In this document: piece by piece, positions 54,302 to 64,000 of the stretch
How the letters are laid out: every line of letters starts with the position of its first letter
How positions within the stretch are numbered: the first letter of the stretch is position 1
Assembly (NCBI GenBank): GCA_963931925.1
Contig: OZ007569.1
Location: 27,962,024 to 28,026,023 of the forward strand
Origin: Onchidella celtica
Taxonomy: Eukaryota; Mollusca; Gastropoda; Systellommatophora; Onchidiidae
Direction of reading: 5' to 3'
Length of the DNA: 64,000 nucleotides
Program-made: the position numbers and the translations under genes
Notes under the pieces: generated by a model
The model's input: the letters and a program-made list of their open reading frames with translations, nothing else
What the model was told of the DNA's origin: nothing
Database searches by the model: none

Positions 54302-54803
54302 CAGTGGCGTGGCTTGGTTGGGGGGGGGGGGGGATGCACAGCGTCGGTTGCCCTGAGAGCAAAATCCATAGGGGCACAAAATTTCAAACGATTTCTATTT
54401 CACATGCAAGACTGACGTGAAAAAAGTTTCTTGACACTTAAATTAATCTAAACGTATCAGAGATCTACAATAAGTCAGGAAAAACTGAGTAACCTAGCAA
54501 AGCCGTCAATTGAAAGAGATTTCAATGTTAATTTCAATACTGTTATTGAAAAAGTTGCACAAACTAAAACCAGGCAATTTTAAATGAATCTCAGTATTGT
54601 TGCATTCATTTTACTTTAATTACATCAATACTTTCCAAAAGTACAATGTATCTGCTTGGGGAGGGGGGAGGTAAGAGATTCAATGCCACTGGATGAAAAA
54701 ACAACAACTCCAGGAGTGCTAATTACAGTCTTCGAGGCGGTTGAAAGGGGGGCGGGGGGTACCTGCCTCGACCCGGGCGCTGGCAACACACGCCACGCCA
54801 CTG
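54302..54803. mobile_element. 502-bp hAT-like non-autonomous element
   Basis: Ends CAGTGGCGTGGC and GCCACGCCACTG. Flanks tgcctccg and tgccgctg agree at 6 of 8 bases, compatible with a decayed 8-bp target duplication. Long G runs inside. No transposase. Confidence 0.5.
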
Positions 54804-55202
54804 TGCCGCTGTGTTTGTGAGTACTAGTGAATAAGTGAGCGAGTGACAGCATGAGGGCGGTGAGACGTTAATGAAGGACGTGGGAAGGGGGGGGGGTACG
54901 GCATTGTTATATGGTGAGTAAACGTGTTATTGTCTCCTCCACTGGTGCTAGTTCGTCGTTACCACTGTAAAGTGTCGCACTGTTTTATATTTTCTCACAA
55001 GTGGGTTATATACATGTCAAAATCAAGAATCATTCTCTCTGTTGAGTTTATCAATCTTTCCTGTTTAAACAATACAAAACCTGTAGAATATAATTTTATC
55101 TGTCCCCGGGTATTGATTCCTGTCAAGAAACACTAGAACGTCATCAAATATAATTATATCTTTTGTCTTAGATAATATAGAAGTTAGACCATCTGCATCA
55201 TA

Positions 55203-55248
55203 TGACAGACAAACAGACTGACAGACAGACAGACAGACAGACAAACAA

Positions 55249-55333
<85 letters not shown>

Positions 55334-55445
55334 CGGAGGGGATAGACAGGCACGTAGACTGACTGATAGGCAGAGAGACAGGGAGATAGATATATAGAGA
55401 TATACACGGATGGGCGGACGGAGGGGAAAGACAGACAGAAAGGGA
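55203..55445. repeat. GACA/GATA microsatellite
   Basis: GACA block, about 80 bases of GATA, then interrupted GACA/GATA/GACG text. Confidence 0.95.
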
Positions 55446-56149
55446 GTTAGGTTGACTGACATACACACAGACGGGTTGACGGGGGAGGGGGAGTGTGAGA
55501 CTGTTTAATTAATTATGCCGATAGGATAAACTCAATGTTCCTATCCTTCTCCCTGTCGCTTCGCCTCATCTTCCTGCATCATTTCTTCTTTTGCAATGGG
55601 GCTTCATGAGGCAATGTGATAGATATATTAGACCCATATTAGGTTAATCCTTCCCCCAACAAACTGTTTTCCCCATTATTGTAATACCGTCTGTTCTCAG
55701 TCTTCACCTGTGTAGACCAACAGACCTTGACTTAGCGTTGCAGTACAGCGGGAAGAGCGTGTAACTCGAAGTGTAAAAATAATGTGGCTTTCGTACTATA
55801 CTGTGCTCATCAGCAAAATGTCGGCGATAGGTCACATAACATACGCATAATTTCAAACAAAGTACAATTAGCACAATAACGCCATCTGTTCCTGAAAAAA
55901 AAAAAAACCCCACTAAAAACAGCTAGCATAGGGGGAGGGTAGGGTGCAATTAAATAGTTACTGAAAAATATAAAGATCATCAAGGCCATTCCTGTACTGG
56001 CAGAAAGCTGCCTCAGATCACAAAAACCCGATTGTTGCATTTGAGTTGGGGGGGGGGGGGATAAAATATCGTTTAAAATCGTTTAGAGACCACACTAGTT
56101 GTTAACAATTAGGTAGAAGATGGGGGATAACGACAGGCGAGCTATTGTA

Positions 56150-56400
56150 TAGTAGACAGATAGATAGATAGATAGATAGATGGATGGATGGATGGATGGA
56201 TGGATGGATGGGTGGGTGGATGGATGGATGGATGGATGGATGGATGGACGGACGGACGGACGGACGGACGGGCGGGCGGGCGGGCGGGCGGACGGACGGA
56301 CGGATGGATAGATAGATAGATAGATAGGTAGATGGATAGGTGGCCAGGCAGGCAGGTAGGTATGTGGGCAGGGAGGCAGGCAGGCAGGCAGACAGGGAGT
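56150..56400. repeat. GATA/GGAT/GGAC/GGCG microsatellite
   Basis: Serial blocks of related tetramers changing one base at a time (GATA, GGAT, GGGT, GGAC, GGGC and back). Confidence 0.95.
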
Positions 56401-56494
56401 CATAAAATGTACGTGCTGTGGGTTTTTGGATGGACAGATGGATGGGGATTTACGAGCAGGTATATGGACAGGAGTAAAAATGGACAGAGGTAAA

Positions 56495-56985
56495 TATACA
56501 CATTGATTGATGGATGGATGGATGGATGGATGGAGGGAAGGATTAAGGATGGAACTTGTGGATGGATGGATAAATGCCTGGATGGTTGGAGGGGGAGGGG
56601 ATGGAATTATGGATGAATTTAGGGAGGGAGTATGTCAATTCACCATCCTGCCCACCGAATACACAACAAAAGAATGTCGTGGTTCAGAGAGAGGAAAAAC
56701 GAGGAAGAGCTAGTGTAAAGGTGAAAGGACACAACTCTCAAAGCCCTTCGGCTCGCTGCTGACCGTCAGCTCATTCTCTCTGCGACACGGCAGAGTGTAC
56801 TTGTGGAAGGGTGAGACAGAAGGAAAGGGGAGGGAAGGAGACAAGCAGGGAAGGAGGGATGGATCCATGGATGGGTGGAGGGAGGGAGGAATGGGTGGAT
56901 GGATGGATGGATGGATGGATAGACTATGGATGGATGGATCCATGGATGTAGATTGGGTGAAGGTTAATTCAAGGAGGGATGGATG
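56495..56985. repeat. Interrupted GGAT-rich repeats
   Basis: GGAT clusters at 56500-56600 and 56850-56985 separated by less repetitive, GA-rich sequence. Confidence 0.85.
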
Positions 56986-59550
56986 GTGAGTTTGTCATAC
57001 GCATAAATAGCTGTCTTTCATTTCATTGTTCCATGATATCCAGACTGTAAAATCTCTCACAACGACCGCTGACTCAACCATTTTGGGTCCCCAAAAGCCT
57101 AGGCTCATGCTTAGATAACATAAGATCTACCCTCGTATGTTTGATATTAATTTGCGCGGTCTGTATTGCAGACTTTTATTGCTGCAATTTGCTGAACCTG
57201 GTGACAAGAAGTAGTTAAGAGTGCTCAGGGGCAGAAACAAAAATATACCCAATGGCGGTAAAAATGAAATCAGTGAATTTATGGTGAATACAGCCCAGTC
57301 TAGATTTTATTCTATTGGGACACTGGATACGTTTGTGGTGAAAGCAATTCCTGTGCATCACTGTCGATTTCTCTGCTTCTCTGAAAAGTCTCAGATAGTA
57401 TGACAATTATATGGAACAAACTTAAAAGCCACCCTCTGCGCCGCCCCCCCCCCCAAACCATTGCCCCACCCGTCACTTTCTGCGCTCTCTACATCTGTGT
57501 CGGCAAACCGAAATAATTCCCAAAGCAAGCAGCAGGATATTCCTGTATGCTAATTTTAGTCGCGAGCACGTCAAGTAATTTAAATCAGCCGGCAGGAAGT
57601 GTACACGCCACGTGTTCTTAAAAAAAAAACAACAACAGGGATCGAAGGCAGTCAATAAGACAAAGCAAACTCAATAAACATGAAAAACAAAACCAATAAA
57701 GTAATCCAAACTTCGGTGCACCCTCCACGGCCCTTGAAACCCACTTGCAAAATTTGGTTATTGCAGGTAGCCTAATAAAAGTCTTTTGCGTTCAATGGCG
57801 GAGAATTTGCGAATTACATCTAGATCTTCGCAAATCCCTGAAACACGGCGGGAGCCCCACGAAACCCGCTTGGAATGCCAGCCCTAAGTATACGGCGGGA
57901 GATACCGCTGACAATAATTATAAACGACAAGTTGATTTTTTTGTCTTGCATGTTATTTGTCCAATGGGTGCTCTTCCGCTCAATTTGATTTCATATGATT
58001 TTGCCCTTCTGATTTAATGAATCAGTATCTGATTAACGGCTCGGTGTCGTATTTCAAACAGCACTATGTCAAAATGCCCAGTGCTTCATTAATATTAATG
58101 TGGACAATTTAGAATACGCTGCAGGTTGGAGTTCTCCTCTAACTTTTTACTTTCAACCATTAAGCTCTAAGTTAATGTCGTATATTGTATCGAGGGCCAC
58201 ATAAACTATCGTAACTCGGTTTTTACTTTTTTTTTCAGGAAAAACAAAACGAAACAAAACAAAAAAACTGAATAACTTTCTTTATCAGACTTAATAGGTA
58301 CGATATTTAAAAAAAGTCATTTCACCCTTAGTTTTCAGACTTGAAGCACCAATTGATAAAGAACCCAGGGCCACAAGCATGCCGAGTACCTCAATCTTTG
58401 CAAAAGTCCAGTTACGATCGTTTACCACGCAGCCCTCGACATTCTGAAACAGCTTAATATTTCTTGTAGGCTATTAGTTTGCTGCATACATGCACGAAGA
58501 TTGATGCATTCATTAGTTAACTTGTTCGAGCAGAAATATACCAGTCCTACAATCCGAACACCCGTCATGATTGATTTTCAAAGAGAATTATTCTGTAGAT
58601 GTCACCAGTGTACCAATGTAATAAAATGTAATACGAACCATTTAATTCTGTTTGTGAAATCTAGAAGCTTCGAATACCAATCATGAATAGAGTACCAAAT
58701 GGACCATGAAAGGCGCAAAGTGGCCGCTCTCGTGACGACGCACCGTAAAACCCAAACTCTACATTTATTTTGAACAGAATGGATACTGACTCTCAGTCCA
58801 CACCCTATACTCTGTGGGATATCACCAAGCTCAAACAATGAACGAAATACGATACACTTTTTAGAACTGGTTCGTTGATAATTTCAGCATCACATTGACA
58901 CCACCTCCGTCGGACTAATGACAAGAACGGCTCTCCGCTCTACAATCAGCTGCAATCCGCATAAATACGGGCATCATTCTTGCTGCCCATTTAGATTAGT
59001 GCAAAGAGCTGACCAACATTTTTTTTTTCAGTGGGATTGATCGGTTTGCTAGACGCCATGTAATTTGACACAAACATTTTAGATGTTAGGTTTCTGGTTG
59101 CTGAGTTTGCATGCCCATTTTCCACTCTAATGATAATGTTCGCTAAAAACACCGAAATCAACACCTGCTGTTTATTCATATTTAAAAAAAACAAAAAAAT
59201 CGGAAGATTACCGCTGTCACTCAATCCAAGATCAGAGTGAATAAATAATTCCGCCATTTGGCAGTTTGTGTTACCTAGGGTTCAGAAGGGTTCGTTCCTG
59301 TGCTAATAACGGTTGAAATTGTCTTGATGAAATTTATTGGATTTTCCAAGTCGCTTTTGACAGAGAAAATAATTTCCATCATTAAAAAACAATCTCTACT
59401 TTTGTCGACAAATTACATAAATTATTGCTCTCAAGGACCAACATTACATGTATACCTTATTGGCTCTTCATATATTTATACCATCGGTAGTCTGAAATAT
59501 AGAAGCGCAAGGCTTCGGTGCTCGGGCAGTTTTTTCTGAGGCCATCACAG
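56986..59550. other. Intergenic or upstream intron of FAS-like gene, no exon recognised
   Basis: This is where further FAS-like exons would be expected. Only a LINE terminus (58707-58760) and short non-conserved frames were found. Confidence 0.5.
58707..58760 (+). repeat. Non-LTR retrotransposon 3' end, second copy
   Basis: aaaggcgcaaagtggccgct, ctcgtgacgacgcaccg and taaaacccaaactct match the end at 43436-43502. Confidence 0.45.
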
Positions 59551-59688
59551 AGACATCAAGTAGGCTCGACTGTTTGGTTATACTCGGAAACAAAGCTGAA
59601 AGACGACGTGACAATGGATACTTCTTCCTTTGCTGTTCAAGAATACACATTTGATTTCTCGATAGAGGAAACGGGAGATGGGTTTCTG
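59551..59688 (+). CDS. FAS-like exon 1 seen: lead-in to dehydratase
   Basis: Ends at donor TTTCTG/gtgagt in phase 0. Contains FAVQEYTFDFSIEETGDGFL, which resembles the strand leading into the DH His motif. The 5' border after gccatcacag is a guess; the frame is open for 33 nt further upstream. An in-frame Met (VTMDTSS) near 59614 could alternatively be a start if the protein begins at DH. Confidence 0.6.
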
Positions 59689-62100
59689 GTGAGTTCTTTT
59701 ACGTGTATTTATCGACACAGTGTATGTTTCCATGTCCCAGAAGCTTTTATTGACACAATGTATGCTACCGTAACATGCGAGTGTATGTTGGCACCATGCA
59801 TCATGTATGTTACAGCAGTGTAACCTATTAGTGTTTGTTGACACCGTATATCATATATGTTCCCGTGCTGTACAAGTGCTTGATGACATAATGTTCGTTA
59901 CCACTCTATACCTGACGGTTGTTGACATCGTGTATGTTGCCATACTGCATTATGTGTGGTTGTTGACATCGTGTATGTTTCCAAGCTGTATAATAATATG
60001 TGTTTGTTGTCATGGTGTGTTACCGCACTTTACATGTCTTCCTTAATTATCGTGTCTGTGACTATAAAATACATGTTTGTAGACAACGTTTATATTCCCG
60101 CATTATACATGACGTGTTTGTTGGCACTGTATATATTACTTAACTGTACATGTTTTTTATGACACCGTGTATGTTACCATACTGCACATATCCATGTGTT
60201 TCTTGACACAGCGTATGTTACCACGCTGCACATATTTTTGTTGTAACGGTGTATGTTGTCATCGAATGTGGTCTTTTCAAACACAACAATATCGATCTCT
60301 TCGCTTTGGTGACTATCGATGTCCTCATGTGACACAAAACAGGTCTATCAAATAATGCTTTTGCCTCCCACCCGCCTCCCCTTTTTTTTGGCTGTGATAT
60401 ATAAAATAAAAAAATAATTATGCTTCAGTGAGGTAAGGTTACAATAATTTTGCCAAGTCTATCAATATTTACATAGCTTTCGGTAGTTATTGATTCTCCT
60501 GATGTAGGCCCATTGGGCATATCGGCCAAGTTTGATGTAAGGACCGACGCATCACCATGGCGATTGTAGCAGTGATTTTGATTCCTTAGCTGATTTGCAT
60601 TGCGAGCACTTGAGGCGTCGCGAACCAATCGGCGGCGAGCTAAAACTAGTTCAATACAGTAAACAATGGCACGTGTGTACATGCACAATGGAGACGTTCC
60701 TTCAATTCTTTCACTTCCTTTCTCTTGTTTACACGGATGGTAGGGAATCTGACCAGCTTGGATCCATCCTTTCCACCCCTGTCATAAAAGTCAACTGCAA
60801 TGCAACTAGCAGGCATTTTAACCGCTTAGACACATCTCGAAGTTACACTCATCAGTTGATCCACCAGCCATCTTGGGTGTCGGAAAAACAAAACAAAAAC
60901 ACTCTGTGATGTCATTCGCAATGGGTCTATTCATCCATTCATTCCGTAGTGAAGTTCCGCATTGACGCAAACAATAATTCTGTCGTTTTATGGAAATGGC
61001 TGGTTTTAAGGGACTGTAGGCTAATTACAGAGCGGAATAGAGAAAAACTGAGTTGTATTCACTTTCATTTATTGTTTACTATGTAACATACTGCGTTGCC
61101 CTAACAACAGGGCCTATGGAAAAAGACTGTACACGCCAAAAACACAATTTTACAGGTGATGTAAAGAAAAGAAAACATGGTTATGTTATTTTTGTTGTAA
61201 TAATAATAATAGTAATAATAATAATAATAATTCACACGATTCACGATTTTCACGAGTCCCTTAACCCTTCCCGGTGCCGTGGGGGTGCTGCATTGCTGAA
61301 TGCTGCAGCCGCTGTCTCCACCTCTGACGGTCATGGGCAAGGGCTTGGGTCGCGGCAGAACTCTTCCCTGTCCACTCGGCAATGTTGTCCGTCCATTTCT
61401 TTCTCTGCCTGCGTCTTCTTCTTCCACCCTGAACTGTCTCTTGGAGGATGGTCTTTGATAGGCCACTGGCTCTTGTCACATGACCATACCATCGAAGTTT
61501 TCTTTATTAATAGTAATAATTACACTAATAGTAATAATAATGATAGTAATAATTTCCAGTTGTCGTGACCAGAAGAATCTATTAGTTGTACAAGATTACA
61601 ACAGAGACAGAAAGACAGCACGCATTAATTTTCATTCTATAAAATGATGCTGAAATGTGAATCTGAGTCAAATTGGCATTTGCAGTGTTTTTCTGCAACG
61701 CGGTAGAATTACCCGGCAGAAATGTGATAGTGATTGTCACAACTTGAACTTTTCTTCATTTTGTTTCATCTTTTGTACGGATTAGCTGGATCACAAGATA
61801 GATGGCTTTGCCGTGTTCCCCACGGCTGGTTATTTCGTTCTGGCATGGAAGACTTTGGCCCAGCTCAAGAATACATCTCTTGAAACATTACCTGTGCAAA
61901 TCAAGAACTTCGACCAGAGAAAACCGGTGCTTCTCAATAAAACGGGTAGGTCACGCGGCCATTATGGGCCAGGTAGGGAATGGAATGTACTGAACTGTTG
62001 TCGACATAATTCTATAATTGTGAACAAATTTCTAAAAACCACGGAACATCTTATGAATCGCAGCAGGGCTTGGGGCAAAGTTAAAATGAGGCCCAAATAA

Positions 62101-62141
<41 letters not shown>

Positions 62142-63365
62142 CAACTAGATGTAGATCACTCAAGCTCCGCGTGGGGATCAAAACTAAGAGTAAGAAAATC
62201 CTACAACAGCTTCTAAAAGAATAAAAAATGACCAGAAATTATGCAAGTTTCTAAATATAAATAAAGGTCTGTAAAACAACAACAACAACAAACAACAAAC
62301 TTACCAAATTGAACGTAAGAACTTGAAAAGACAAGTTAGCTGACTGCCGTTGCTAGTAAATCGTCCTCTTAACTGTTAACTGTGATGTTTTTTTGTCTTT
62401 TTTTTAAACCAACTTCTTTTTCATATAAATACTGCTGAATTTCGTAGACACTAAATCTGAAAGTGTCAATATGGAAAACGTTAGTGACATGTCACGCCGA
62501 ATAAAAGTCACATTTTGAAGATTTGAGTTATGTATATTTCCAGAAGGTTGCGCTTTTCCTCTTCCTCTTCAATGGGATGAAAAAAAGAACCTCAAAAAGA
62601 ACGGATCGTTATGGCGTGATTCCAAGAAAATGGCTGTCAGAATCAGAGGAATGATCTGGTACAGGCGGCGTAGTATGATCGAGAAAGAGTAGTGTTAAAG
62701 CTTCTCTAGCAACGGGTATTAAAATAAAGCTGGTGCAATGAAATTTCACAGACATACACACAAACACACACACCCACAGTACACACTCACGCACAAATAT
62801 ACACATACACACATTTGAAAATAATTAATTGCTAACATATGCAAAGAATCTTATGGTTGAAAACAATTAAGAGGTTTTTTTTTTTTTTTTGAGATGTTGG
62901 TTACAAAGCATTTATTAGGCTTTTTGGTGAAGTAGGCACGATATAGAAGTTAGAACTCGGCTCTTCAAGTTATGTAAAGTTTATGTCTCTCATTTCTCCC
63001 AGAACCCTTGACGCTGGTGGTCTATCTTACTGCGACCACTGGAGAGTTCAAAGTCACGCACTGGGATGTTCTAGTGGCAAGTGGAATCATCAAAACGGCC
63101 AAGCCCCCGCTTTTGGATCAGGAGATCTTTTCTAGTAGTTTTCAGGAAACAGGAGAGAAGACAACAGTGAGCGAATTGTCTATCTTACTCATTATAATTA
63201 TGATGATGATGTCTTTCAAAGCCTTGATCCCCACTGGAGGAGTTCAGACGTAGCGAAGACGCCAGATGCTCTGGTGTCAGAAAAACTTAAAGAGGAATCT
63301 GCCTTTGACACCCAGCCAACTCTCCACTTTCTCTGTCTTTCTCTCTCTCTGTCTCTGTCTCTGTC

Positions 63366-63436
<71 letters not shown>

Positions 63437-63896
63437 GTCTGTCTGTCCCATACCCGAGACTTCACTTCATGTGGACAATTCCACACTTTCTCCATTCAAC
63501 ATTTCCTGAAGTGTTTAGCAATTCTGTCCACCTCGTAATTTTACACAAACTTGAGGCTAGTGGCTCTACGAGCCTACTTGTTGAATTTTCTACAATGCTT
63601 CGCTTTGAAACATTAGCTACTTCCTAAGAACATTTATGCAATTTCTGTATCCTTAGATGACGCTGGACATGTTGGCAAACCTTTACTGGTTATATGAGGT
63701 CATAATCAGGCACTCGATCACTTTTAATATAGGATTTACATATTGTTTTGTTATTGCTCTTTGTTTGATGTGTCTAAGGTTGTGTCGTCAGAAATTTGTT
63801 ATGAATTTGACCGACAAGATGTCTACAAGGAACTTCGTTCTCAAGGTTTCGACTTTGGACCAGGATTTCAAGCTATAAGCCGGGCTGATACAACAG
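59551..63896 (+). CDS. Animal FAS / FAS-like polyketide synthase, dehydratase region (partial gene, four exons seen)
   Basis: Four exons join in phase (0, 1, 0, 1 at successive 3' ends) into one continuous frame. Exon 2 gives LDHKIDGFAVFPTAGY then VLAWKTLAQL, matching the N-terminal hot-dog of animal FAS-type DH domains with catalytic His in HxxxGxxxxP. Exon 4 gives DVYKELRSQGFDFGPGFQAI, the characteristic second hot-dog GPxFQ segment. Known role of the family: dehydration of the beta-hydroxyacyl-ACP intermediate in cytosolic fatty acid or polyketide synthesis. The gene continues past the right edge, where the second catalytic motif should lie. KS and AT exons expected upstream were not recognised, so this could be a gene with very long introns, a partial copy, or an FAS-like PKS. 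The 5' limit is uncertain. Confidence 0.8.
59700..60265. repeat. Diverged ~40-bp minisatellite in DH intron
   Basis: Around a dozen imperfect copies of tgttgacac-gtgtatgtta then cca-actgcacat at 59714, 59751, 59790, 59838, 59882, 59920, 59962, 60005, 60081, 60119, 60160, 60205 and onward, starting almost at the donor of the first DH exon. Confidence 0.75.
61007..61113 (+). repeat. Diverged internal unit of the GTGAGTGTGCATGAG element
   Basis: Reads gggactgtaggctaattaca, then gagttgtattcact, tgtaacatactgcg and ccctaacaacag in the same order as the internal unit at 14032-14155, with many substitutions. No termini are visible. Confidence 0.45.
61195..61510 (-). pseudogene. RTE/BovB-like LINE 3' fragment with TTA tail
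   Basis: Minus-strand frame: RASGLSKTILQETVQGGRRR, then QRKKWTDNIAEWTGKSSAAT and QALAHDRQRWRQRL. This is the very common C-terminus of LINE-encoded RT proteins in molluscs and other invertebrates. It runs into a (TTA)n tail at 61195-61233. Truncated at the 5' side, lying in an intron of the FAS-like gene in antisense. Confidence 0.8.
61786..61945 (+). CDS. FAS-like exon 2 seen: DH catalytic His motif
   Basis: 160 nt between acceptor gtacggattag and donor AACGG/gtaggt; phase 0 in, phase 1 out. The His codon of HKIDGFAVFP is at 61792-61794, so HxxxGxxxxP is complete. The family consensus around it (DGRVLFPATGY) is changed to DGFAVFPTAGY. Then VLAWKTLAQLKN, a helix well conserved in animal FAS. 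Confidence 0.88.
62103..62143. repeat. AAC microsatellite
   Basis: About thirteen aac triplets in the FAS-like gene intron. Confidence 0.95.
63003..63166 (+). CDS. FAS-like exon 3 seen: DH central strands
   Basis: 164 nt between acceptor catttctcccag and donor ACAACA/gtgagc; phase 1 in, phase 0 out. Encodes EPLTLVVYLTATTGEFKV, then WDVLVASGIIKT and PPLLDQEIF. This fits the inner hot-dog strands (the family has 'L-V-L--TG-FEV--...LVASG-I'). Confidence 0.85.
63338..63450. repeat. CT / CTGT microsatellite
   Basis: In the intron between the third and fourth DH exons. Leu-Ser open frames here are artefacts. Confidence 0.95.
63779..63896 (+). CDS. FAS-like exon 4 seen: DH second hot-dog start
   Basis: 118 nt between acceptor tgatgtgtctaag and donor ACAACAG/gtttgt; phase 0 in, phase 1 out. 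Encodes VVSSEICYEFDRQDVYKELR then SQGFDFGPGFQAISRADTT. The DVYKELR-x-G-x-x-(Y/F)GP-x-FQ pattern is highly specific to animal FAS and FAS-like PKS dehydratases. Confidence 0.9.
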
Positions 63897-64000
63897 GTTT
63901 GTTCGTAAATCTGAAAATATATACGAGTAAATTATGAGGAGTATTCCCAGTATGTTGTGCACCTGCGCTCGTGCACGCACTTTTGGTAGCCAGCGAACCA

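Noticed and set aside
61053..61568. 171-residue open frame, plus strand
   Set aside because: It is the antisense of a LINE reverse-transcriptase C-terminus plus ATT/AAT repeats.

Overview
Eukaryotic genomic DNA, AT-rich, intron-rich and crowded with microsatellites (GA, GATA, GACA, GGAT), minisatellites and small inverted-repeat transposons. It contains short phase-consistent exons, long introns, a tandemly repeated secreted von Willebrand factor A (vWA) gene, an animal FAS/FAS-like polyketide synthase dehydratase, PIF/Harbinger and LINE remnants, and SINE-like tails. Together these suggest an invertebrate metazoan, most likely a lophotrochozoan such as a gastropod mollusc. The phylum is an inference.

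Region 1 to 38.7 kb (minus strand): one large gene runs right to left. Exon 1 (38627-38687) encodes a signal peptide. It is followed by seven complete vWA domains and the start of an eighth, cut by the left window edge. I traced 22 exons, about 4.2 kb of coding sequence or 1,400 residues. All splice sites are GT/AG and the phases fit: modules start and end in phase 1, and the a/b junction inside each module is phase 0. Domains 1-3 use two exons (a, plus a fused b+c exon). Domains 4-7 use three exons (a, b, c), and the c exon is cut off at exactly the homologous position (214 + 132 = 346 nt). Microexons of 27 and 15 nt sit between domains 1/2 and 2/3. Domains 5 and 6 come from a recent tandem duplication of about 3.9-4.1 kb. 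Two small transposons occur only in the domain-5 copy, and the domain-6 copy preserves both empty sites. The product is predicted to be an extracellular, disulfide-linked, N-glycosylated multi-vWA adhesion or matrix protein (matrilin / collagen VI style); its ligand is unknown.

Region 38.7 to 59.5 kb: no convincing protein-coding gene. A decayed satellite array of about 75 bp units (38745-40045) abuts the start of the vWA gene. The rest holds LINE fragments, inverted-repeat elements, diverged duplicated blocks, GATA/GGAT microsatellites and unique AT-rich DNA.

Region 59.5 to 64 kb (plus strand): four phase-compatible exons encode the dehydratase (DH) region of an animal fatty acid synthase or FAS-like polyketide synthase, including an intact HxxxGxxxxP catalytic motif and a GPxFQ motif. 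The gene continues past the right edge. The KS and AT domains that normally precede DH were not recognised upstream.

A 200-N assembly gap lies at 19053-19252. The two genes are divergently oriented and there is no evidence that they cooperate. The most unusual structures are a minisatellite that multiplies a real splice donor (24082-24470), the alternating exon architectures and microexons of the vWA array, and the dated transposon insertions in the duplicated module.
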